Under the pieces are notes generated by a model, which saw only the letters and a list, made by a program, of their open reading frames with translations, was not told the origin of the DNA and did no database searches. This document shows positions 7,663-15,835 of a DNA stretch of 64,000 bases, piece by piece (positions within the stretch are counted from its first letter, which is position 1; every line of letters begins with the position of its first letter). The position numbers and the translations under genes were made by a program. The DNA comes from Rhizobium sp. BG4 (GTDB lineage: Bacteria; Pseudomonadota; Alphaproteobacteria; Rhizobiales; Rhizobiaceae). Location: assembly GCF_016864575.1 (NCBI RefSeq), contig NZ_CP044126.1, positions 682,001-746,000 on the forward strand, read 5' to 3'.

Positions 7663-8835
7663 ATGAAGAAGCTGCTTTTGGCCGCCGCTGCGGCCATCGT
7701 CATGGGCACGAGCGCCTATGCCGACACGATCAAGGTTGGTGTCGTCGGACCGTTTTCCGGTCCGTTCGCCCTGCAGGGCAAGAATTTCAAGGCCGGGATC
7801 GACGCCTACATGGCGACCAACGGCGCCAAGGTCGGCGATCACACGGTCGAGGTCATCTATCGCGACCTCCCGGCGGCCGACCCGGCTCAGTCCAAGGCCC
7901 TCGCGCAGGAGCTCGTCGTCAAGGAGAAGGTCCAGTATCTGGCCGGCTTCTACTTCACGCCTGATGCGATGGCCGTCACCCCGATCCTGAAGCAGGCCAA
8001 CACGCCACTGGTGATCATGAACGCCGCGACATCGGCGATCGTCACCAAGAGCCCGCTCGTGGTGCGAACCTCCTTCACCACTTGGCAGACCTCGACGCCG
8101 ATGGCGCAGGTCGCCTTCGACAAGGGCGTCAAGAAGGTGATCTCCGTCGTCAGCGACTACGGCCCCGGTGTCGATGCCGAGAACGCCTTCAAGGCAGGCT
8201 TCGAAAAGGCCGGCGGCGAAGTTGTGGAAGCGATCCGCATGCCGCTCGCCACCAACGATTTCAGCCCGATCATGCAGCGCATCAAGGATTCCGGTGCAAC
8301 CGGCGTCTTCGCCTTCCTGCCGTCAGGCCCGACGACGCTCGGCTTCGTCAAGGCCTATAACGAAAACGGCCTGAAGGGCGCCAACATCCAGCTCTTCGCC
8401 CCCGGCGACCTGACGCAGGAATCCGACCTTCCGGCGCTCGGCGATGCCGCCCTCGGCATGCTGACCACCTTCCACTACGCCGTCTCGCATGACTCGCCGG
8501 AGAACAAGGCCTTCGTAGCAGCCGCCGACAAGGCGATCGGCAACCCGGCCGAACTGACCTTCCCGGCCGTCGGCGCCTATGACGGCATGCATGTCATCTA
8601 CAAGATGATCGAGGCAACCGGCGGCAAGCAGGACGCGGCAAAGGCTGTCGAAGCCGTCAAGGGTCTCGCCTGGACGAGCCCGCGCGGTCCCGTCTCCATC
8701 GACCCGGAAAGCCGCCACATCACGCAGAACATCTACCTGCGCGAAGTCGCCAAGGATGCCGACGGCAAGTTCATCAACAAGGAAATCCAGACCTTCGAAA
8801 AGCAGGGCGATCCGGGCCTTGCTGCTGTGAAGTAA
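7663..8835 (+). CDS. pcaM: ABC transporter substrate-binding protein, probable protocatechuate receptor PcaM
   Basis: Periplasmic binding protein of the Leu/Ile/Val type I fold, 390 residues. Signal peptide MKKLLLAAAAAIVMGTSAYA, then DTIKVGVVGPFSGPFALQG, the usual opening strand of the family. Start at 7663, preceded by GGAGAGAGAAG; the frame is open 63 bp further upstream but without a comparable site. Its place directly after pcaB and before four matching transporter genes fits the PcaQ-controlled protocatechuate ABC transporter PcaMNVWX of Sinorhizobium meliloti. Protocatechuate as ligand is inferred from context. An aromatic acid is likely, but a branched-chain amino acid is not excluded. 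Confidence 0.8.
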   Translation: MKKLLLAAAAAIVMGTSAYADTIKVGVVGPFSGPFALQGKNFKAGIDAYMATNGAKVGDHTVEVIYRDLPAADPAQSKALAQELVVKEKVQYLAGFYFTPDAMAVTPILKQANTPLVIMNAATSAIVTKSPLVVRTSFTTWQTSTPMAQVAFDKGVKKVISVVSDYGPGVDAENAFKAGFEKAGGEVVEAIRMPLATNDFSPIMQRIKDSGATGVFAFLPSGPTTLGFVKAYNENGLKGANIQLFAPGDLTQESDLPALGDAALGMLTTFHYAVSHDSPENKAFVAAADKAIGNPAELTFPAVGAYDGMHVIYKMIEATGGKQDAAKAVEAVKGLAWTSPRGPVSIDPESRHITQNIYLREVAKDADGKFINKEIQTFEKQGDPGLAAVK

Positions 8836-8851
8836 GGATTTCCCACGTAGA

Positions 8852-8986
8852 CGTTGTGCCGTGAGCCCCCTCACCCTACCCTCTCCCCGCTGGGGAGAGG
8901 GGAAGTGACCGTGGTGCGGCACTCCCTTCTCCCCAGCGGGGAGAAGGTGGCCCGTAGGGCCGGATGAGGGGCCACGCGGCACAACG
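8852..8986. repeat. RIME-type palindromic repeat (two hairpins)
   Basis: 135-bp intergenic palindromic element. Terminal arms CGTTGTGCCG (8852-8861) and CGGCACAACG (8977-8986) are a perfect inverted repeat. Inside are two strong hairpins: CCCTCTCCCC-GCT-GGGGAGAGGG (8879-8901) and CCTTCTCCCC-AGC-GGGGAGAAGG (8925-8947), followed by the GCCCGTAGGGCCGGATGAGG sequence typical of rhizobial intergenic mosaic elements. It lies between pcaM and pcaN inside the operon and may stabilise the pcaM message or reduce readthrough. A second related copy is at 53841-53932. Confidence 0.8.
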
Positions 8987-9032
8987 CCTGCAAATCGCCG
9001 CCCTCGTGTAGAACAAGGACCACACCAAGCCC

Positions 9033-9896
9033 ATGCAAACTGTCTTCAGCATAGCCGTCGATGCGCTCGCCTATGGCATGGTGCTGTTCGTCATCTCGAT
9101 CGGCCTTTCGGTGACCATGGGCCTGATGCGGGTCGTCAACCTCGCTCACGGCGCCTTCGCCATGATCGGCGGCTATATCGCCTCCTATGCGGTGCGCGAT
9201 CTCGGCCTGGGCTACGGCATCGGCGTCATCGCCGCCGTCGTCGGCACGATCATCATCGCCATACCCATGGAGCGCTTCCTCTACCGCCGCATCTACGGCG
9301 CGCCCGAGCTGACGCAGGTGCTGATGACCATCGGCATCACCTTCTGCATCATCGGCATCGCCAACTATGTGATGGGTCCGACGTTGAAGACCATTCCGCT
9401 GGCCGAGGGATTGCAGGGCTCCGCCAATCTCGGCTTCCGCACCATCCCCGTTCATCGCCTCTTCGCCATCGCCTGCGGCCTCGCGGTCGCCGTCGCGCTC
9501 TGGTTCACGATCGAGCGGACGAGCTTCGGCGTGAAGCTGCGCGCCTCTGTCGACAATGCCGCGATGGCCGCGGCGCTCGGCGTGCGCACCGAGATCATCT
9601 ACGCGCTCAGCTTCGCGGTTGCCGTCGGCCTTGCCGCCTTCGGTGGCGTTGTCGGCGCCGAGCTGCTGCCGGTCGAGCCCTATTATGCGCTGCGATATAT
9701 GGTGACGTTCCTGGTCGTCGTCTCAGTCGGCGGTGCTGGCTCCATTCCCGGTGCGCTGATTGCCTGTCTGGTGCTCGGCGGCATCGATACAACCGGCCGC
9801 TACCTGATGCCCGAGTTCGGCGAGTTCTTCTTCTACCTCGCGGTTATCGCCATCATCTGCATCTTCCCGCGCGGCTTTGCCGGAAGGGCGAAATAG
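9033..9896 (+). CDS. pcaN: branched-chain-type ABC transporter permease (LivH-like), probable PcaN
   Basis: Inner-membrane permease, 287 residues, with about eight hydrophobic segments and the LivH-family opening GLSVTMGLMRVVNLAHGAF. The coupling region is ERTSFGVKLRASVDNAAMAA (the Ala/Gly EAA-like loop that docks on the ATPase). It is the first permease gene, separated from pcaM by the RIME element and 2 bp before the second permease. The substrate is inferred from the pca context. Confidence 0.85.
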   Translation: MQTVFSIAVDALAYGMVLFVISIGLSVTMGLMRVVNLAHGAFAMIGGYIASYAVRDLGLGYGIGVIAAVVGTIIIAIPMERFLYRRIYGAPELTQVLMTIGITFCIIGIANYVMGPTLKTIPLAEGLQGSANLGFRTIPVHRLFAIACGLAVAVALWFTIERTSFGVKLRASVDNAAMAAALGVRTEIIYALSFAVAVGLAAFGGVVGAELLPVEPYYALRYMVTFLVVVSVGGAGSIPGALIACLVLGGIDTTGRYLMPEFGEFFFYLAVIAIICIFPRGFAGRAK

Positions 9897-9897
9897 G

Positions 9898-10914
9898 ATG
9901 ACGCTCGCCATGAACACCGACACGACAACGACAGCTGCCGCCTCCGCGCGCCGCCACCGCTCCGCCGGACGCGACCTCGCAGGCATCGGCGCGATCATCA
10001 TCCTCGCGGCGATCGGCTACGTGCTCTTCCCCGACAATCTGGCGCTGCTGACCCGCATCATCGCCATCGCGCTCCTCGTGCTCTCGCTCGATCTGGTCAC
10101 CGGCTATGGCGGCATCGCCACGCTCGGCCATGCCGCGCTGTTCGGCTCCGGCGCTTATGCGGCCGGCATCGTCTCGGCGCATTATGGCATCACCGATCCG
10201 CTGCTGATGACGCTTGCCGGCATCATCGGCGGCGCGGTGGCCGGACTGATCTGCGGCGCGATCATCCTGCGCGCCCACGGACTGCCGCAGCTGGTACTGT
10301 CGATCGCGCTGATCAATCTCTTCCACGAATTCGCCAACAAGGCATCGTCCTGGACCGGCGGCAGCGACGGCCTCTCCGGCATCTCGGCCGACCCGATCTT
10401 CGGCTATTTCGAGTTCGACCTCTACGGCCACACCGCCTATTTCTTCGGCGTTATCCTGCTGCTCGTCGTCTTTGTGCTCCTGCGCCTGCTGGTGCGCTCG
10501 CCCTTCGGCATGCTCTGCCGCGGCATCAAGGAAGATCCGTTGCGCATCAAGGCCATGGGCGCATCGCCCAAGGCGGCGCTGATGAAGCTCTATGTGATCT
10601 CGGGTGCCGTCGCCGGCATCGGCGGCGCGCTGACGGCGATCTCGACGCAGGTTGTCGGCCTCGACAGCCTCTCCTTCACGCTCTCGGCCGAAAGCCTGGT
10701 CATGCTCGTGCTCGGCGGCACCGGCTCGCTGTTCGGCGCACTCTCGGGTACCGTCATCTTCATGCTGTTCGAGGATTATGTCTCCGCCGCCAATCCGTTC
10801 CACTGGCTGACGATGGTCGGCGCGCTGTTGATCGCCGTCGTGCTCTTCGCACCGAAGGGTCTCTATGGCACGGCCGCAGCCTTCTTCGCGCGCCGCAAGG
10901 AGGCAGGCGAATGA
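9898..10914 (+). CDS. pcaV: branched-chain-type ABC transporter permease (LivM-like), probable PcaV
   Basis: Second membrane subunit, about 338 residues from the ATG at 9898; a second ATG four codons later is also possible. LivM landmarks: DLVTGYGGIATLGHAALFG, the SSWTGGSDGLSGI loop, and the docking region RGIKEDPLRIKAMGASPKAA. About eight to nine transmembrane segments. It is coupled to the next ATPase gene by an ATGA overlap at 10911. Confidence 0.85.
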   Translation: MTLAMNTDTTTTAAASARRHRSAGRDLAGIGAIIILAAIGYVLFPDNLALLTRIIAIALLVLSLDLVTGYGGIATLGHAALFGSGAYAAGIVSAHYGITDPLLMTLAGIIGGAVAGLICGAIILRAHGLPQLVLSIALINLFHEFANKASSWTGGSDGLSGISADPIFGYFEFDLYGHTAYFFGVILLLVVFVLLRLLVRSPFGMLCRGIKEDPLRIKAMGASPKAALMKLYVISGAVAGIGGALTAISTQVVGLDSLSFTLSAESLVMLVLGGTGSLFGALSGTVIFMLFEDYVSAANPFHWLTMVGALLIAVVLFAPKGLYGTAAAFFARRKEAGE

Positions 10915-11675
10915 GCGCCGTATTCGAAGTCGTCAATCTCAAGAAGTCCTTCGGCGGCCTCGCCGTTACCAGCAATGTGTCGATCTCGATGGCGCCGGGC
11001 GACCGCGTCGCGCTGATCGGCCCGAACGGCGCGGGCAAGACCACCTTCGTCAATCTCGTCACCGGCAATCTGGCACCCGATTCCGGCGAAGTCCGCCTCG
11101 GCGGCGAGACGGTGACGAAGGTCGATGCCGCGGGCCGCGTGAAGCGCGGGCTGGTCCGCTCCTTCCAGGTCACACGCCTGTTCCAGGACATGACGCCGGC
11201 GGAGCATGTCGCACTCGCCGTCCTGCAGCGCAACGGCCGCTCGGGCCGCATGTTCGGCAACTTCCTGTCGATGCCCGATGTCATGACTGAAGCCAACGGC
11301 CTCCTCGATACGCTCGGCCTCAGTGCCCTCATGCACAGCAAGGTCAGCGAAATCGCCTATGGCCAGCAGCGCCTCCTCGAGATCGCCGTCGCCATGGCGC
11401 TGAAGCCGAAAGTGCTGCTGCTCGACGAACCCGCCGCCGGCGTGCCGCAGAGCGATACCGGCCGCATCGAGCAGGCGCTCGCCGATCTGCCTGCCGATCT
11501 CGCCGTGCTGATGATCGAGCACGACATGGACCTCGTCTTCCGCTTCGCCAAGCGCGTCATCGTGCTCGCCGCCGGCGCCATCATCTTCGACGGCTCGCCC
11601 GCCGACGTCACCAAGGATGCCCGCGTGCGCGAGGCCTATCTCGGGAGCTATGCCAATGCCAGCCACGCCGCTTGA
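10911..11675 (+). CDS. pcaW: ABC transporter ATP-binding protein (LivG-like), probable PcaW
   Basis: Cytoplasmic ATPase subunit, 254 residues. Walker A GPNGAGKTT near residue 41, signature region AYGQQRLLEIAVAMA (YGQQR in place of LSGGQ, common in LivG proteins), Walker B VLLLDEPAAGV and switch His in MIEHDMDLVF. The end overlaps the start of the next ATPase gene by about 20 bp, indicating coupled translation. Confidence 0.88.
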   Translation: MSAVFEVVNLKKSFGGLAVTSNVSISMAPGDRVALIGPNGAGKTTFVNLVTGNLAPDSGEVRLGGETVTKVDAAGRVKRGLVRSFQVTRLFQDMTPAEHVALAVLQRNGRSGRMFGNFLSMPDVMTEANGLLDTLGLSALMHSKVSEIAYGQQRLLEIAVAMALKPKVLLLDEPAAGVPQSDTGRIEQALADLPADLAVLMIEHDMDLVFRFAKRVIVLAAGAIIFDGSPADVTKDARVREAYLGSYANASHAA

Positions 11676-12372
11676 GGTGGAAAACCTGTCGGCCGGTTAC
11701 GGGCCGACGCGCGTTCTCGAAGGCGTCTCCTTCTCGGTTCCGGCCGGCGCGCGCCTCGCCGTGCTCGGCCGCAACGGCATGGGCAAGACCACCCTACTTG
11801 CAACGCTTGCCGGACAGACGAAGCGCTATGACGGCCAGATCCGGCTAGGCTCCGCCGACGTCACGGCGATGCCGAGTGCCGCCCGCGCCCATCAGGGCCT
11901 CGGCTACGTGCCGCAGGCACGCTGCATCTTCCCGACGCTGACGGTGGAGGAAAACCTCTTCGTCGGCCTGAAGGGCCGGCCGAAGACGGCGATCGAGGAA
12001 GCCTACCAGATGTTCCCGCGTCTGAAGGAGCGCCGCCGCAATCTCGGCAACCAGCTCTCCGGCGGCGAACAGCAGATGCTCTCGACCGCCCGCAGCATCC
12101 TCGGCCGCCCCTCCGTGCTCCTGCTCGATGAACCGCTTGAGGGCCTGGCCCCCGTCATCTGCGAAGAACTGATGGCCGCCTTCGCCGAACTGGCAAAGAC
12201 CGGCGACATGACGATCCTGCTCGTCGAGCAACGCATCCAGAGCGCCCTCGATTTCGCCGACCAGGTCATCATCCTCGAACGCGGACGGCTGGCCTGGAAC
12301 GGCGCGCCGAAGGCGCTCTCGGCGGATCACGACGCTGTCGAACGGCTGCTCGGCGTCGGCGGCTTGCATTGA
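11656..12372 (+). CDS. pcaX: ABC transporter ATP-binding protein (LivF-like), probable PcaX
   Basis: Second ATPase subunit, 238 residues from the ATG at 11656 (GGGAG is 8 bp upstream); an ATG two codons earlier is possible. Walker A GRNGMGKTT, signature QLSGGEQQMLSTARS, Walker B VLLLDEPLEGLAP and LLVEQRIQSAL are all present, so it should be catalytically competent. Last gene of the transporter operon; a 12-bp perfect hairpin follows at once (12381-12410). Confidence 0.88.
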   Translation: MPATPLEVENLSAGYGPTRVLEGVSFSVPAGARLAVLGRNGMGKTTLLATLAGQTKRYDGQIRLGSADVTAMPSAARAHQGLGYVPQARCIFPTLTVEENLFVGLKGRPKTAIEEAYQMFPRLKERRRNLGNQLSGGEQQMLSTARSILGRPSVLLLDEPLEGLAPVICEELMAAFAELAKTGDMTILLVEQRIQSALDFADQVIILERGRLAWNGAPKALSADHDAVERLLGVGGLH

Positions 12373-12380
12373 GCTCCCTT

Positions 12381-12410
12381 CTCCTCTTTGATCGCGCCAT
12401 CAAAGAGGAG
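12381..12410 (+). promoter_or_regulatory. 12-bp perfect hairpin covering the SDR ribosome-binding site
   Basis: CTCCTCTTTGAT (12381-12392) and ATCAAAGAGGAG (12399-12410) are perfect complements around a 6-base loop. No T-tract follows. The 3' arm contains GAGGAG, the likely Shine-Dalgarno sequence of the SDR gene whose TTG start is 8 bp further on. It may end the transporter transcript, protect its 3' end, or hide the SDR ribosome site in readthrough mRNA. Confidence 0.55.
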
Positions 12411-12418
12411 TGCTTCGC

Positions 12419-13186
12419 TTGTCCTTCCCGCTATTCGACCTTACCGGAAAACGCGCGCTGATCACCGGCTCCAGCCAGGGGATCGGCTATGCGCTGGCGC
12501 TCGGCCTTGCCGAGCATGGCGCTTCCGTCGTCATCAATGGGCGCAATGCCGCCAAGGCTTCAGAAGCAGCGGAGACGATCCGGGGCAAGGGGCATCATGC
12601 GCTGAGCGCGGCCTTTGACGTAACCGATGCGAAGGCTGCGTTGAGCGGCATCGCCTATATCGAAGCCGAGATCGGCCCGATCGATATCCTCGTCAACAAT
12701 GCCGGCATGCAGTTCCGCACGCCGCTCGAGGACTTTCCGGTCGAGAAGTGGGACGAGCTGTTCAAGACCAATGTCTCCAGCATCTTCTATGTCAGCCAGC
12801 CGGTCGCCAAGGCGATGATCGGGCGCGGGCGTGGCAAGATCATCAATATCGCTTCGGTCCAGGCCGAGCTCGCCCGCCCGAGCATTGCGCCCTATACGGC
12901 GACCAAGGGCGCGGTGAAGAACCTGACGCGCGGCATGGCAACGGATTGGGCGAAACACGGGCTGCAGGTGAACGCGATCGCGCCCGGTTATTTCAAGACG
13001 CCGCTGAACCAGGCGCTGGTCGATGACCCCAAGTTTTCGGCCTGGCTGGAAGGCCGCACCCCGGCCGGGCGCTGGGGCAATGTCGAGGAACTGGTCGGCG
13101 CGTCCGTGTTCCTGGCCTCCGAAGCCTCGTCCTTCGTGAACGGCCATATGCTGATGGTCGATGGCGGGATTACCACCAGCCTTTAA
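12419..13186 (+). CDS. SDR-family oxidoreductase, gluconate 5-dehydrogenase-like
   Basis: Classical short-chain dehydrogenase, about 255 residues. NAD(P)-binding GSSQGIGYALA near residue 15, VNNAG, the catalytic Ser in NIASVQAE and the YTATK (Tyr-xxx-Lys) pair, ending in VDGGIT. The sequence FDLTGKRALITGSSQGIG is typical of enzymes annotated as gluconate 5-dehydrogenase; the real substrate is unproven. Start taken as TTG at 12419 (MSFPLFDLTG), because GAGGAG is 8 bp upstream; a GTG at 12410 would overlap that site. Its stop overlaps the stop of the convergent permease gene. Confidence 0.82.
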   Translation: MSFPLFDLTGKRALITGSSQGIGYALALGLAEHGASVVINGRNAAKASEAAETIRGKGHHALSAAFDVTDAKAALSGIAYIEAEIGPIDILVNNAGMQFRTPLEDFPVEKWDELFKTNVSSIFYVSQPVAKAMIGRGRGKIINIASVQAELARPSIAPYTATKGAVKNLTRGMATDWAKHGLQVNAIAPGYFKTPLNQALVDDPKFSAWLEGRTPAGRWGNVEELVGASVFLASEASSFVNGHMLMVDGGITTSL

Positions 13187-14862
13187 TCGGCGACGATATT
13201 TCCCCGGCGCATCAGCCGCATGAGGATGAGCGGCAAGAGCGTCGTTATGCAGATGGCGATAAAGGCCATGGCCATGCCGAGGCCGATCGAACCCTGCTCG
13301 AACTGACGCCAGATGAAAGTGGCGATGGTCTGCATGCCGACAGGGGCGACCACGACCGATGCGACGAGCTCACGCGAGGCAAGCGCGAAGACCAGCAGCA
13401 TAGACGACGCAAGACTCGGGAAAACCAGCGGCAGCAGGATGCGGCGGAAGGCGGCGATGCTGCTGGCGCCGCAGACGCGGGCGGCCGCTTCCAGGTTGTC
13501 GCCGATCTGCTGGAAGGCGGCGGCGGTGTAACGCACCGGCTGCGGCAGCAGGATGCAGCAATAGGCGAGCAGCAGGATGAAGCCGGTATTGTAAGGCGTG
13601 AACGGCAGGCCCGGCATGTTCCAGGCGAGGATGAGGCCGACGGCGACGACGATGCCCGGAAGCGCATTCGGCAGGATGGTCATGATGTCGATTACCATGC
13701 GCCCATGCATCTTCGTCTTCACGACCGTATAGGCGGCAGTGACGCCGACGAGGCCGGTGATGACTGCCGTACCGATGCCGAGCGAGAAGCTGTTGATCAG
13801 CGCCGTCACCGCGCCTGCGCTATTGCTGAAGACTGCGATGAAATTGTCGAGGCTGACATTATCGAGCGCCAGACCGCCGGAGATCGTCCGCGCCAGCGCC
13901 GTCGCCAGGATCGCCAGGAGCGGCACGCCCGTCGCCAGGAAAGCGACGACGGCAAAGCCGATCATGACGGGGACTTTCATCGCGCCGAGCGGACGCTTGT
14001 CCTTCGCCATCGGCTTGCCGCTGACGGTCTGATAGGAGCGGCGCGCCAGGATCCAGCGCTGCAGCAGGAAGGTGGCGAGCGACATGCCGACCAGCACCAG
14101 CGACAGGATCGCCGCCCCCGGAAGATCGATCGGCCAGTCGGTGACGCGCAGATCGATGCCGGTCACCAGCACCTGGAATCCGGCGCGGCGGCCGAGTGCT
14201 GCGGGCGTGCCGTATTCCTCGATCGCGGCTGCAAAAACAAGCATCAGGCTTGCGGTGAGGCCGGGCGCCGAGAGCGGCAGCGTGATGCGCCAGAAGGCAC
14301 GTGCCGGGCTCGCTCCAAAGACACGGCCGACATCGGCATAGCGGGCGCCGACGGCCTCCACGGTGCGCGACACGGCGAAATAGACGACCGGAAATGTGTT
14401 GAAGGCCATGACGACGGTCATGCCGAACAGCGAGAAGAGGTAGGGCGCCAGATTGAAGCCGGCGAGCTGCTCGAGATAGCCGCGCGGCTGCAGCGTCATG
14501 ATCCAGCCGAGCGTGGCGATATAGGGCGGGATCATGAAGGGCACGAGCAGCACCACATCCCAGAAGGTTGCGAAGGGAATGCGGTAGAGCGCGCGGAAGA
14601 CGCCGAGCGGCACGGCGACGAGCGCGGAGGCGAGAACGACGCAGGCGCCGAGCAGGATGGTATTGCCGCCCATGCGGATCAGCGAGCTATCGGCAAGCGT
14701 CGCGTAGAGCGAGGAGAAAGGGCTCGCAAACGAGCCCTGTCCGAGTTCGGGGAAGATGCCTTGCAGCACCACGGCGACGAAGGGAACGGCAACGACGAGG
14801 ATGAGACCCGCTGTTGCCAGCCAGGCGGCCGGAGCCGTGCCGCCGATGCCGTTCGCTTTCAT
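13183..14862 (-). CDS. two-domain ABC transporter permease (FbpB / phosphonate type)
   Basis: 559-residue permease with two copies of the binding-protein-dependent transport domain, about 12 transmembrane segments in all. The two cytoplasmic coupling loops are visible: DVGRVFGASPARAFWRITLP in the first half and EAAARVCGASSIAAFRRILL in the second. This fused architecture is usual in ferric-ion and 2-aminoethylphosphonate importers. It is the last gene of a minus-strand operon ATPase, binding protein, permease; the gap to the binding-protein gene is 13 bp. Confidence 0.88.
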   Translation of the reverse strand: MKANGIGGTAPAAWLATAGLILVVAVPFVAVVLQGIFPELGQGSFASPFSSLYATLADSSLIRMGGNTILLGACVVLASALVAVPLGVFRALYRIPFATFWDVVLLVPFMIPPYIATLGWIMTLQPRGYLEQLAGFNLAPYLFSLFGMTVVMAFNTFPVVYFAVSRTVEAVGARYADVGRVFGASPARAFWRITLPLSAPGLTASLMLVFAAAIEEYGTPAALGRRAGFQVLVTGIDLRVTDWPIDLPGAAILSLVLVGMSLATFLLQRWILARRSYQTVSGKPMAKDKRPLGAMKVPVMIGFAVVAFLATGVPLLAILATALARTISGGLALDNVSLDNFIAVFSNSAGAVTALINSFSLGIGTAVITGLVGVTAAYTVVKTKMHGRMVIDIMTILPNALPGIVVAVGLILAWNMPGLPFTPYNTGFILLLAYCCILLPQPVRYTAAAFQQIGDNLEAAARVCGASSIAAFRRILLPLVFPSLASSMLLVFALASRELVASVVVAPVGMQTIATFIWRQFEQGSIGLGMAMAFIAICITTLLPLILMRLMRRGNIVAD

Positions 14863-14875
14863 CTGCCTGCCCTGC

Positions 14876-15835
14876 TTACTTGGCGCCGTAGAGATCGGCG
14901 AAGGTCTTCAGCGTTTCCTTGCGCTTGCCGTAGACGGCAGCCGAATCGTACTTCAGCAGCTTCAGGTCGCTGATCAGCGGACGGCTGGCGGCAACGTCGG
15001 TGCGCGACGGCATCAGCATTTCGCCGGCAACGAGAGCCTGGCCTTCATCGGACAGCATGTAGTCGATGAACTTCTTGGCGTCGTCCTGGTTCTTGGACCA
15101 GTTCATGATCATGGCCGGGCGCGGCGCGATGACGGTGCCGGATGCCGGGAACACGACTTCGATGTTCTCGCCCTTCTTCTGCGCAGCGAGAGCGATGTAG
15201 TCGACAGCGCCGAAGACGACGGCCTTCGCACCCTGGAGAACCGGGTTCAGGGCGTCAGCATTGGCACCGGCGATGATCGCGCCGTTAGCCTTCAGATCCT
15301 TGAAGAGCTTCCAGCTGTCCTGGCCGGCGAGAGCCGCCGTCAGTTCGAAGGACGAGCCGGACTGGGCCGGATCCGGAATGTTGACGAGGTCCTTGTATTC
15401 CGGCTTCGTCAGGTCAGCCCATTCGGAAGGCTTCGGCGTGCCGCTCTTGGAGTTCCAGACGATGCCGAGAGCCGAAATGCCCTGCGCGACGGCGCCTTCG
15501 GACTTCAGGAAGTCGGGAACCTTGGCAGCGTTCGGGCTGGAATAGTTGACGAGCCAGCCGCGCTTGGCGAAATCGTTTGCCGTATCCCAGGAAGCCGAGA
15601 TGACGACGTCGACAACCGGATTGGCGGCTTCGGCTTCGATACGGGCCATGACCTTGCCGGTCGTTGCCTGGAAAACATTGACCTTGACACCCGTCTGCTT
15701 GGTGAAGCCAGCCGACAGCTTGTCGATCAGGCTCTGCGGGCCAGCGGTGTAAACGGTAACGTCAGCGTGGGCGACGCCGGCCATCAGGGCGGCGGCAACA
15801 ACGCCAAAAGTGATGTTCTTCAAAGACTTAAACAT
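14876..15835 (-). CDS. ABC transporter substrate-binding protein (Fe(III)/AEP type)
   Basis: Periplasmic binding protein, 319 residues, signal peptide MFKSLKNITFGVVAAALMAG ending near VAHA, then DVTVYTAGPQSLIDKLSAGF. It belongs to the type II family of FbpA and aminoethylphosphonate receptors. The adjacent Tyr pair that binds ferric iron in FbpA is not evident (only AVDYIALAAQ at the expected place), so a ligand other than free Fe(III) is plausible. The start overlaps the upstream ATPase stop by 8 bp. Confidence 0.85.
   Translation of the reverse strand: MFKSLKNITFGVVAAALMAGVAHADVTVYTAGPQSLIDKLSAGFTKQTGVKVNVFQATTGKVMARIEAEAANPVVDVVISASWDTANDFAKRGWLVNYSSPNAAKVPDFLKSEGAVAQGISALGIVWNSKSGTPKPSEWADLTKPEYKDLVNIPDPAQSGSSFELTAALAGQDSWKLFKDLKANGAIIAGANADALNPVLQGAKAVVFGAVDYIALAAQKKGENIEVVFPASGTVIAPRPAMIMNWSKNQDDAKKFIDYMLSDEGQALVAGEMLMPSRTDVAASRPLISDLKLLKYDSAAVYGKRKETLKTFADLYGAK

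Noticed and set aside
8879..8947. paired hairpins as a CRISPR or attachment site
   Set aside because: No spacer-repeat periodicity and no integrase nearby; the structure and conserved flanks fit a RIME element, with a relative at 53841.
12381..12410. hairpin as a standard intrinsic terminator
   Set aside because: No T-tract follows on the plus strand, so it was listed as a regulatory hairpin instead.
13705..14973. 422-residue open frame opposite the two-domain permease
   Set aside because: Opposite a permease with clear EAA loops; the translation is polar and repetitive (Asp/Arg/Gln/His).
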